From: Curvularia sp. ZM96
Taxonomy: Eukaryota; Ascomycota; Dothideomycetes; Pleosporales; Pleosporaceae
DNA length: 64,000 bases
Assembly (NCBI GenBank): GCA_022457065.1
Contig: JAJGBQ010000003.1
Span: 1,736,001 to 1,800,000 of the forward strand
Reading direction: 5' to 3'
Of the stretch, positions 33,395-43,633 are shown piece by piece (positions within the stretch are counted from its first letter, which is position 1; the number at the start of each line of letters is the position of its first letter). A program made the translations under genes and the position numbers. The notes beneath the pieces are model-generated. The model was not told where the DNA came from, made no database searches, and was given only the letters and a program-made list of their open reading frames with translations.

Positions 33395-35024
33395 ATGGCC
33401 GATTTTGCGAGCGACTCGCCGCTGGCGATGCAACTGCAGCAAGTTGTCCAGCCTAAGCTCGCAGAGTTTGGATGGACAACGGGCGGCGACGACACGACGT
33501 TGTTTGAGTACATCCTGCTTATGCTGGCCAACGATAAGAACGAAGCGCAGGTCGCGGCGGAACTGTCAAATGACCTCCTCGACCTGGGCCCAGAAAACAC
33601 AGAGACACAGCAGTTTGCGCAGTGGTTATTCGAGCAGATCGAACAGCTCAAGCACTCGAGTGGTGGCAGTGGACAGGTTGCGCAGTCAGTCGAAGGCCAC
33701 ATGGACAGCACATCCAACGACTACGCAGCGGCTGGCCAAGATACAGATATGGAGGGTGCATCAGAGGGTCAAGGCAACATGTAGGTTTCCACATCACAGC
33801 AGCTATTTACATTGTCTAATAATTTCCAGTCCCACAGGTCCGAAGGCCATGCGCAACGGCAGCGGCGCCCAGGCAGGACGCTCAGCACGTGGCGGCCGCA
33901 TGCTCAACCAGCTCAATAAGAACATGGATCGGAACAACGACTCGGCCTTGCATCGCGTTCGAGGCGCCGGCGGAGGCGCCGGTCGAGTAAACGCACACGC
34001 TCGCGATGCACCAAAGGGCCCGCGAGGACAGAACATCGGCCGCGGTCTCGAGGCAATGGCAAACGGTCGTGGCATGGGCAACGCCAATGTGAACATGGGT
34101 CAGAACAATATGGGTATGCCTATGGGCGGAATGCCTGGTATGCCCATGGCCTCAATGGGCGGTCAGAACGGAATCGGATTGAACCCACAGCAACAGATGG
34201 CACTCATGCAGATGTACGAGCAGCAGGCGCAGATGATGCAGCAGATCTTTTCTGGTGCCACTCCAACTGCCTTTGTCAACCCCAACTTCAACCAGAACCG
34301 CAATGGATCCAAAAAGCCATTGCACCAACGCATAGACCGGTCCCATCAAGGTGGCAGAGGCATGAACCCCAATGCGAAGCCGTTCAAGAAGGATGGTGAA
34401 GACGAGACAATGGCGGACGGTCCATCTGGAGAGAGTGGTATGGACGTCGAGCTGCCATCAAGCCGCAATGAGCCCTCATCCACCATGTGCAAGTTCAACC
34501 TGCGCTGCACAAATCCCGATTGCCCCTTCGTTCACCAGTCCCCTGCTGCCATGCCCGGTATCACTGTCGACATGAACGATACTTGCGACTACGGAGCTGC
34601 TTGCAAGAACAAAAAGTGCGTTGGCAAGCACCCATCACCGGCACAGAGGCAGAAGTACCAGGCGGAACAAGAGTGCGCTTTCTGGCCCAACTGCCGTGAT
34701 CCTTCGTCATGCCCGTACAAGCACCCTCAGGGCAAACCATGCCACAATGGTGCTGACTGCACGGTCGAGGGTTGCAAGTTTGGACACAGCAAAATCATGT
34801 GCAAGTTCAACCCGTGCCTGAACCCCCGTTGTGTTTACAAGCATGAGCCTGGTCAAAAGAAGAACACGACCAACGTTTGGGTGGCGCCGAAGGAAGGCGA
34901 ACATGTTAGCGAGAGGAAGTTTGTGGATGAAGAGCAAAAGGAGGAGCTCATCCTTCCTAACAAGGATCAGGAGATGAATCAGGGACATGCACAAGCGAAC
35001 GAGAGCGTCAATGTGCAGTCATAG
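33395..35024 (+). CDS. NAB2: Nuclear polyadenylated-RNA-binding protein Nab2
   Basis: Nuclear poly(A)-binding CCCH protein controlling tail length and mRNA export. Exons 33395-33780 and 33830-35024 (49 nt intron, phase 2) give 526 aa. The N-terminal PWI-like helical fold (residues 1-100) starts MADFASDSPLAMQLQQVV and includes DDTTLFEYILLMLAND. An RGG-like stretch follows (GAQAGRSARGG, RGAGGGAGRVNAHARDAP), then a Met/Gly/Asn/Gln-rich segment. Five tandem CCCH fingers lie at about residues 348-470: CKFNLRCTNPDCPFVH, CDYGAACKNKKCVGKH, CAFWPNCRDPSSCPYKH, CHNGADCTVEGCKFGH and CKFNPCLNPRCVYKH. Yeast Nab2 has seven, so this one has fewer recognisable fingers. The join is GQGN-I-PTGPKAM. Confidence 0.93.
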
Positions 35025-35533
35025 AAATGGTATGGAAGGGGAAAAAAGGTTGTCTAGTGGTGGATATGATACCATGGTTGGAATAAAGAAGCAGGAATTC
35101 AGAAGTAGGTGGATGCTGGAGAACAAAGTAAAGCATTGTACAATAAGCCTAGAGAGGGCTGAATGAGGCGTTATGGTTGGCGGCGCTGCCGTGACTTGGA
35201 GGGAGCCTTTCTTTTGCAAAATGGAAGCTGGTTCTCTGCAGCTGTGTGGCTGCCTTGTTCTTCTTACCCACCTTGACAACCTATTTACTGCTCTTGCCTG
35301 TGCTTCGTGAGTGATGTCTGTTGGAAAATGGAAGGTTATTCATCGCTGATGTCCGCGGTGTTGGGCGCATTCCCCGAAACACCGAGGTAGGCAATCAATG
35401 ACGGCAGCAGCGGGCGGTCAAAGCTCGGACATTTTCGTGCAACGCCCATATCACGGCAAGCAATTCACGTTACGCATGGCTCACAACGTTTTGGTCGCCT
35501 GAACGCTCTTCTTCCGCGACCAATTGATCGGCA
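35025..35533. promoter_or_regulatory. NAB2 3' flank and HEM14 promoter
   Basis: About 510 bp between two plus-strand genes. No coding sequence is supported. Confidence 0.45.
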
Positions 35534-37433
35534 ATGCGGCTCCAGAATGTCTCGCAGAAGACGTTGAGGACCGTTGCCGCACGCCCCGTGCTCGCGTCGC
35601 CATCATGCCACCTGCAGTCGCACACCAACCGCCACCGGCCGCTGCTTGCATCGCCGACACACCTTTTCCGACAATGTCGCAACCAATCCTCGTATCCTGA
35701 GCGCATTGCTGTTCTCGGCAGCGGAATTGGAGGTCTGTCCAGCGCTTACTTTCTCTCAAAAGAGTTTCCACAAAGCAAGATCACGGTATTCGAAGCGGGG
35801 AAGGAGACGGGTGGGTGGATCAAGAGCCGCAGGATTGGAGTGGAGGGTCAAGATGGAAAGTCCGCAAGTGTGCTTTTTGAATTGGGTCCGCGGACGCTGA
35901 GGAATTCTCCCGTTACTGCGGGCTTGGTACGTAGTGCAGGTCGTTTATGACAGGCATTGTGCTGACGTACGGATAGATTCAAGATCTTGGTCTCGTCAAC
36001 GATATTGTATACACCAAGCGGACCGAACCTGGCGCAAAGAACCGCTTCATATACTATCCCAATGAACTCAATCGCCTCCCTTCGGAACGCCCCTCGCTAG
36101 CCGACTTTTTCTCGCTATGGCGGACGGGTATATTAAGTGGTGCAATGGGCGTGGTTACCGAGCCCATGAAGCCCAAACGGCCGGCGTCTATGACTGACGA
36201 GACAGTCGGGTCCTTTCTCGCTCGAAGAGTAGATAGGAGGATAGCTGATAATCTGGTCTCGGCCGTCTTCCATGGCATATATGCGGGCGATATCTGGCAA
36301 CTCAGCGCAAAATCACTGCTCAGTCTCCCCTGGCAGTTGGAGGGCCGGTATGGAAATGCATTGGGGGGATTCTTCCGCATGCAGAATGAAGACCCCCGAC
36401 CGGAGCAACTTACACTCGTCCATCCATACGACCGGGACTTAATACGAACTATAAACGAGGAGATTGATCTGGAACTAGACTTTGCGAGGAACCTAGAGGA
36501 GACCAGCATGTTCACATTCAGGAATGGTCTGCAGCAACTGGTTTGGGCTTTGCAGGAAGCCGTAGATACAAGAGGAAACGTGGATATCATGCTGGAAACG
36601 CCTGTTCAATCATTCAAGCCGCTCACTGGAAGTGACAAGATGGGCGTGGAGATTGTTTCTGAGGTATGTTCTGCGTTTTGACTCTCAAGGGCCAGCATAC
36701 TGACAAATTGTAGCACCAGGGTTCGACAAAAACAGAGGCGTTCGACGTTGCCGTCTCTACCCTCAGCAACGCAGATCTAACGCCCTACGTCACAGTCATG
36801 ACGGTCAACCTTTTCTACCCCAATACTAGCCTTCTCCCCGTCGAAGGTTTCGGCTACCTCATCCCGCAATCCGTGCCCTTTGAGCAAAATCCCGAGCGCG
36901 CTCTTGGTGTCATTTTCGACTCTTCCGCCATAAAGGGCCAGGACACTGCCGACGGCACCAAACTCACCGTCATGATGGGTGGTCATTGGTGGGATGGCTG
37001 GACCGGGTACCCAACCGAAGCAGAGGGTATTGAGATGGCAAAGAGCGTTCTTCAGAGACACATTGGCATCACCGAGCAGCCTACAGCCTACACGGTCAAT
37101 CTGGCGCGCAACTGCATTCCACAGTACACCGTTGGCTATGCCGACCGCTTGAAGGACTTTGCACAGGGCATGTCGTCGGAATTCAAAGGCAGACTGCGTG
37201 TGGTAGGCAGCCAGTTCAACGGCGTGGGCGTCAACGACGTCATTACTGGTGCGTGGAAGGTGGCACATGATCTGCGGGGCGAGGGCTGGAAGAGTAGAAG
37301 CTGCGGGCTGGACAAGATTGCGGATGAGAGGGAGTGGGTGGTTGTTCCGTCGAGCGAGATGGCGTATGTGAAGAGGGAAGGGGTAAGGGTTAGCAGCAAT
37401 GGTATGAATGATCGGGGTGATGGAGGCGTGTAG
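35534..37433 (+). CDS. HEM14: Protoporphyrinogen oxidase, mitochondrial
   Basis: Oxidises protoporphyrinogen IX to protoporphyrin IX at the inner mitochondrial membrane, the penultimate step of heme synthesis. Exons 35534-35926, 35977-36663 and 36714-37433 (two 50 nt introns, phase 0) give 599 aa. An Arg/Ser-rich presequence (about 50 residues) is followed by the FAD Rossmann motif IAVLGSGIGGLSSAYFLSKE. Then come FELGPRTLRNSP, LLSLPWQLEGRYGNALGGFF and the C-terminal GSQFNGVGVNDVITGAW, the family's final FAD-contacting loop. Between VSTLSN and VTVMTVNLFYPN the protein looks about 20 residues shorter than I expect from related fungi. No GT..AG pair there would add sequence, so it may be a genuine short loop. 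The last 60 residues are poorly conserved. Confidence 0.93.
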
Positions 37434-40400
37434 CTGAGTGTTCGCTCTTTTGAAGCGGGCTTATGTATATATACTTGGGCGAGGAGCTCGGTTGGTAGAA
37501 AAAAGGGATATTGACTTGCTCAGTGTGCTGCGTGTCTTGGATTACTGGTGTGTGCTGAGGAGTATTTCCCACCATGACTCTTCTACGTCCTGTTGTTTTG
37601 GGCGGACTATTTTGACGGTTGCATAGAATCGCACTCACTGTATACTCTACCCGTCTTGATTCAGATGCTCTACTCGTAGGTGCTCGTTCGTCTGAGAAAG
37701 GAGGGTGATGAAGGTAACAGCTAAACAGCCACCCAATGTCCCGTGTCCCACACGAATGTGATTATCTATACCTACATCTAAGTCAATGAGCCGAGAACAT
37801 TTCATTCGCACTGCATCTGACATAGCTATGCAAAACTCGGCAAATCAACTCGTCTGTCTTCGCTTACCAGGCCACAGCACTCAATCCGCCCACAATTCAG
37901 AGACGAATCATGAGATTTGTTCTGACAGGACAAGAGCAAAGAAAAAGGAAACCAGAGTACCACCCACTCTGCCGAGCCTTTCCAACGAATTCAATAGAAG
38001 AAAAGAAAAAAAAGCTGAAGCGGTTACATCGAGACACGCCCCCTTGCCAAGAACACAGAGTGTAACCTCCATTTATACTCGGTCTTTGAAAAACTTTAAA
38101 AGGTGTTGTCGAAACACTTGGCGCCAATCTGTGTCCCGAGGTACTTGGTAGCCTTGGATCGCAGGGTGGTATTGACGGGTCCTCACAGGTCATGTATCCC
38201 CGTGCCAAGTGAGTCGAGACGAATTGCAGATGGGCGAGGAAAAGAGGGAGATTGGGATTTCCGCTGGAGAAACATGACTCCATCAGAGGATCGACAAAGG
38301 TAGAAGCTAGAAGGATGTGTTGTCCAGCGGCGAAAATGGGGATAGATGCTGCGGTTAGATTGCGAGTAAGCAGGTTGGTAATATGCGTCAATCAAGTTGA
38401 TATGATATGCTGACATCTTGAGCTGGGAGCGGGATAATCCAAGGAAAAAACATTGACGAGATAATGAACGAGACAGGAGCATAACGCAATGTTGGTTCAA
38501 TGTGGGGGTCCATCAGCATACGAATCATAGTTCTGGACACACAGTAACCTAGTGTCTATGAGAGGACGTAAACGCCAAGAGGGCCGGTGTGCGGATCTTG
38601 CCATTAGGTTGGTTGTAGCGATGATCCAGCGGAAAGGGCAGATTCCATACTGAAAGCGGGCCATCCATTACACACGCCTCTTTGCCAAGGTGATCTACGC
38701 CTCTTGGCACGCTCTATCCGCGCTGTCGTAATCGCCTCTCTAGCACCGTGGGACTAGGAAAAAGAATCCGTGATATGACGGCATAACAACCCGAGTGCTT
38801 AGGTATTCTTATCGGAGTCTTGACGACGACAAGTCGGGAATGTTCGGTGTAGAAAATGCATGACGTCTTGGCGCTTTTCTCAACTAGACCGGTGGGTATT
38901 AGCAGTCGTGGAACCTCGCCCGAAACGGACAAAGCATGTTGCACTCAGATCAGGTCACCTGGTTGTAAGCGTTACGGGGTGGAAAGGAGGACCATGTCCA
39001 TGGTGATATGTGGTATGGTTTCAAATAGCTTTCTATCTGCGGGATTGATAGAAACTGTAATATCAGTAAGTTTGAGAGCGGCATCGAGCAAGGCCAGGTA
39101 GATATCATGTATTCTGTCCAGATTGACGCAAGAAACAAAGGCGGCAGATTGTTGAGTGCCAAGCGCGGAACCACATCCCACCCATGTGCCAAGAAGGCTA
39201 CCTTAAAAGCAAGTTGGTATTGGTGGGATTTGCCAAGCAAACACTCGGACAGGATGAATCTGCAAGACGTGCGTGGCCCAACAGTGGCGTTTGAGAACGT
39301 TGCATCGAAACGATCTACTCCAGGTTGAGCTTGCACTAGATCATGTGTCCGTTAGGTTTCTACTATATCGGGATCGACAGGCTGTTGGTTTGTTGCTGGT
39401 GGATGCCAAGTATTGTGCCAGATGTGCAAGTGGGACGTAACATGCCAACATATCAGGAGATTTGTCTTGTTGCAAACGCAGACTGCAGTGTCGTGTCAGA
39501 CTCTGAAGAAAAATTCCGGTCAGTATAGGGCCGCAGAAATCCAGGGTCATCCGAGTGTTTGAAAGACACGTTTGCTGCGCAGGACGTGGCTGGGAACGAG
39601 GTCTTGACGTGGAGTGACGACGTGCAGCCGAAGGAATTGGTGCGATGATTTCCCGTCGATCCTGGCAACCCCAGAGTATACGAATCCGGGGGGGCCGCCT
39701 GGACGTATTAACAAGGCTGCAGTCAGAAGAAGCAGCAGGCACTACTGCAGGTGCACACCGTGTGCCAGTGGGGAAGCGACGGGTTGGGAAACCAGTCGCT
39801 TGACTACAAGTCTCAGCACCACTCACCGCCCCCCCGTGCACCATGCCCAATGAAAGCATGTTGGCTGACTGAAACGGTAGGACGTGTGGAGTGGGAAAGA
39901 GTGAGGCGCAATATGTCGGTTCTGTGGAGCAGCGGACGGGCAGCAGGCTCACTAGGGCAGTGGGGGTGGGTAGTTGACACGAATGCTTTGCAAAGCAGCA
40001 GCCGACGGTAGCTCGCAAGTGGCATGTCTGGTTTTGGGCAAGCCGATCAAGTGCATATGCTGGTCATCGGCTGCCGTCTCAGCGATGCGGAGGAGACGAC
40101 AAGGCGGCCGCCATTGGACGGAATGAAAAAGGTGGAGCGCCGGGTGGGCTCAGCGATGATGGGAGTGGGCATGCAAGGCAATCAAGCAGCGCTTCAGTGC
40201 ACTATACGACGTGTGCCGATGACGACAGGCGCGTGCGAAGGGTGGTCATCAGAGCAGACGGTTGACCCATGACACGGCGGGCGAAACGGCCCTGTGTGGG
40301 AAAGCTGGGGAAGGCCCTTGTGGCCGACGGTTTGCTTGGCCGGTCGTATCTGGTGGTTAAGGTCCGCCCAAGCTTTGGACAAGACGAGCGAGGGCTGGCA

Positions 40401-41503
40401 TGGCTACCGACTAATGCCAGTGGCCATGTACGGAGTATGGACGCACATGGGCGAAGAGACGCGTTCGCGAGACGGGCGAATCGCGCTTGGGCGGAAGCAG
40501 GGCGGCAGGGGGGCTCAGGCCAATGCATCGAACGGCGCGCTTGGTACGGTCCATGGGAAGCAGGGCAGGCTGCGCTGCTGACGGCAGGCGTGGGCAGACG
40601 CCTGCTGGCTGCGGCATTTTACCGTGCGCCTCTCGTGGCTGTTGTTGCGCTCTCCTCTCTGGGGGTGACAGGGCCGACTTGGACGTGGCAGTGTGGCCGG
40701 TGAGTTGCTCGAGGCGGCGGCGGTGCTGTGCTGTACGGTGACGGGGGAGCAGTGCCAGTGCCAGTGGCAGATGGCGGCGGGAGGCCGTATGGGCGCGGGT
40801 TGGAGTGGCCATGGCCCGCGGCGTCTGCTGTCGCAAGAGGTGCATGCGGCGTGCAGGAGGGGCGACGCCGGTGCGCCGTAAGTGTAAAGGCAGTGTGGGG
40901 GTTCGGAGGAGCGGCCTCTTCAGCTGTGGGGGGAAGCGTGCACTGTGCAGGCGAAGCAGCGAGGGCAGGAGCGACGGGGGTCCACACCTGTCCACCCCCC
41001 AGCGCGCACATAACATATCAAAGCCCGACTGCCTGGCTGCCCTGGTCCCCAAACCGGTAGGGGCTATCACCGCCTCCGCCTTTGCCTTTGTGCTCCAATT
41101 CATCGTCGTATTCCCGCCATATCCCTTTCCCGCTCTCATCGGTCTGCCATTCCCTCTCCTGCCCGGCGCCCTCGCCCGGCCACCTTCACCCTCACCCGCT
41201 GCTCCACCCTTCACACATTCGTCTGCTTCCCACTGTGTATATGGCTCTGCTACAAGCCCACCACCTGTACCACACTCCGCTCTTGCTGCCCGCCCTCCAT
41301 ACACACCCCTCCTCCTCGCTGGACGCTTGCTGCTGCTACTGCCCTAGCCCTCTCCAGCGTGCGTAGCCACAAGCCCCAGGCCTAGCAGCCCTCTAGTGTC
41401 TCTGCTTGTACATACTGCTACACCTCACCCACTTCCTCCATTCACTCCCCCTAACGCTCGCCTGCTTTGCCGACCAATCGGAGCCGCATATCTGCCTGTC
41501 GCC
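37434..41503. other. 4-kb gene-free region upstream of the Hal-like kinase
   Basis: No credible gene on either strand. The left half (37.4-39.3 kb) is of average composition. From about 39.6 to 41.4 kb the sequence turns markedly GC-rich, producing long spurious frames on both strands without domains or consistent codon use. The last 150 bp before 41504 are C/T-rich, as in fungal 5' leaders. It is probably a large promoter and leader, possibly with noncoding transcription. Confidence 0.5.
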
Positions 41504-43633
41504 ATGCCCGTGCTCGCCGCACAGCCGCGCCAACTCTCAATTTCTTTTGATGAACCAACCCTTTCCGACCGCCTGCGTCATCGCGACTCCCGAACCCACA
41601 ACCACCACCTTTCCGTTGAAGACGAGGACGAGAGCACCGGCACCGCCAGCGAGCCTGCTGAGCCCCTCACACCCACCAGCGACGGCGCCCCTTTCCCCCA
41701 CCCCTTTCGCGACGACGACCTGGGCGACAATGTCTTCGCCACCCCACGTCCCGTTGCGAGCGATGTAACCAGCAAACCTCTTCACCAACCCACAGATGCA
41801 CCCTCGCCAAGCCCGCCCTCTTATACCAACGCGTCCCAACCACCGGAGCGTGAGCCACCGTCCGAGAGGCGCGGACTTGGTAAGCGCGTTGGGAATCTCA
41901 TTCGCGGCAAGCTGCACAGGAGCCACCCAAGCAGGGAGGGAGCCACTCAATCAGAGACTTCTGGGCCGTCAACGCCAAGCAGGTCTCCAAAAGCAAAACC
42001 GGACACCGACACTTACATTGTCAAGACTGGCCTCGATGGACCAGCCGAATTGTCGACGCCGGCAGTCGACATCCCCCGCCAGAGCAAGAGGTTGAGTACT
42101 TTCTCCTTGACTCGACGCTCTGACCGCTCTTCTCGTGCGAGCTCTCCGCCCTTGTCTGGCTCGCCTAGCAGCAGGCCTTCGACCGACCGGAGGCCAGATC
42201 TGGGCAAGAAACCGGCATCCTCTACGGGTCTAGCAAACATGAGCAGGCCGAGGCCCGGCATCACTTGGGCAGGCAGTGGAAATGTCACGGCAACCAAGAA
42301 GTCGGGCTTCCTGCGGAGGCGGTCTGCGAGTACAGAGCAGGTACCACGAGTTGACGAAAACACTGAAAAGCCGACTGCTGGAATGCTCGCAACCTTCTCC
42401 AAGCCTGCTGCGCAGGGCGTAGGCATGAAGGCACGACGTCTCAGCGTCAACTTGCCCGATGATTTCATCATCGACTGGTGCGAACTAGACAAGGAGTTCA
42501 AGAGCTCGAGCCTGATGCCCGGAAAAAGGGGGAGGATACTCGGCAAAGGTGCGACGTCCGAAGTTCGAATCATGGCACGAAGAGGAGGCATCACCAGGGA
42601 AGAGGATCTGGTTGCAGTAAAAGAGTTTCGAGAGCGAGACAAGGATGAGACGGAGGAGGACTACGTGCTGAAGATCAAGTCCGAATACAGCATCGCCAAG
42701 AGTCTGCATCACCCAAATATCGTCGAAACCGTTCGCCTGTGTACGAACCGTGGCCGCTGGAACCACGTCATGGAGTTTTGCACCTATGGAGAAATCTACT
42801 CGCTCGTAGAGCGCAAGCTCTTTGCTGGTGGGCCAGAGGGATATTATAGCCGCGACGACCGGTTATGTTTCTTCAAGCAGCTCCTCCGCGGAGTGGATTA
42901 CCTACACAGCCACGGTATTGCCCATCGAGATATCAAGCTAGAAAACCTCCTTCTCAGCAAGGAAGGCCATCTCAAAATCTCCGATTTTGGCGTCGCCGAG
43001 GTCTTTAGTGGTGAGCATCCTGGCCTCCGGGCTTCTGGTGGAGAATGTGGCAAGAACATGGGCCACATTCGTCTTTCCGCCCCTGGTATCTGTGGCAGTC
43101 TTCCGTACATTGCGCCAGAAGTCCTCCAGAAAGACCACAGCTACGATCCACGCCCGTTGGATATATGGTCCACCGCAATTGTCTACCTGACCATGACATT
43201 CGGCGGCTGTCCATGGCAGGCTGCCAAACCAGAATTCGAGTACTATGCGCGATTCAAAAAGGGCTGGGACCAATGGCTAGAAGCTCACCCGGACGGCCAA
43301 ATCTTCGACGGCCCTGACGGCCACCCCAAGTGCGGTAAACTATTCAGCCTCATCGAACCGCCGTCCATCAAGCGCTTGATGCTGAAGATGCTCCATCCCA
43401 TTCCCTCCCAGCGCATCACCATCCGGGAGGTGCTCAGAACCACTTGCATCAAGAACATTGCCTGCTGCAGTCCGGAATCCTACGACGAGCCGAAGATCAC
43501 TTTCGACGCCTCCAAGGCATCAAGCGCAAGAACCGCCGCGCCAAAGAAGTACCTGCATCACCACATCCCTCCCAAGCCAGAGAACAAGGTTGGAAAGGCA
43601 CTCACCCACCGTTTCGACATGGGCGAACGATGA
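41504..43633 (+). CDS. Serine/threonine protein kinase, Hal4/Hal5/Npr1-like fungal family
   Basis: Single exon, 709 aa from the ATG of MPVLAAQPRQLSISF. The N-terminal half is a disordered Ser/Pro/Arg-rich regulatory region with many potential phosphosites (RLSTFSLTRRSDRSSRASSP). The kinase domain spans about residues 340-650: glycine loop ILGKGATSEVRIM, LVAVKEF, HRDIKLENLLLS, ISDFGVAEVF (DFG), ICGSLPYIAPEVLQ, and RPLDIWSTAIVYLTMTFGGCPW. The DFGVAE variant and the long segment after it fit the fungal-specific Hal4/5 and Oca2 group, which regulate potassium and amino-acid transporters at the plasma membrane. Choosing among Hal5, Npr1 and Oca2 needs a tree. The upstream frame stays open without an ATG; the first good ATG is used. 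Confidence 0.9.
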   Translation: MPVLAAQPRQLSISFDEPTLSDRLRHRDSRTHNHHLSVEDEDESTGTASEPAEPLTPTSDGAPFPHPFRDDDLGDNVFATPRPVASDVTSKPLHQPTDAPSPSPPSYTNASQPPEREPPSERRGLGKRVGNLIRGKLHRSHPSREGATQSETSGPSTPSRSPKAKPDTDTYIVKTGLDGPAELSTPAVDIPRQSKRLSTFSLTRRSDRSSRASSPPLSGSPSSRPSTDRRPDLGKKPASSTGLANMSRPRPGITWAGSGNVTATKKSGFLRRRSASTEQVPRVDENTEKPTAGMLATFSKPAAQGVGMKARRLSVNLPDDFIIDWCELDKEFKSSSLMPGKRGRILGKGATSEVRIMARRGGITREEDLVAVKEFRERDKDETEEDYVLKIKSEYSIAKSLHHPNIVETVRLCTNRGRWNHVMEFCTYGEIYSLVERKLFAGGPEGYYSRDDRLCFFKQLLRGVDYLHSHGIAHRDIKLENLLLSKEGHLKISDFGVAEVFSGEHPGLRASGGECGKNMGHIRLSAPGICGSLPYIAPEVLQKDHSYDPRPLDIWSTAIVYLTMTFGGCPWQAAKPEFEYYARFKKGWDQWLEAHPDGQIFDGPDGHPKCGKLFSLIEPPSIKRLMLKMLHPIPSQRITIREVLRTTCIKNIACCSPESYDEPKITFDASKASSARTAAPKKYLHHHIPPKPENKVGKALTHRFDMGER

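Noticed and set aside
39341..40018. Minus-strand frame of 225 codons
   Set aside because: No conserved motif, Cys/Ser/Pro/Arg-heavy composition typical of noncoding GC-rich DNA.
40411..41304. Minus-strand frame of 297 codons in GC-rich spacer
   Set aside because: Overlapping long frames occur on both strands here because GC-rich DNA lacks stops; no family resemblance and no intron signals.
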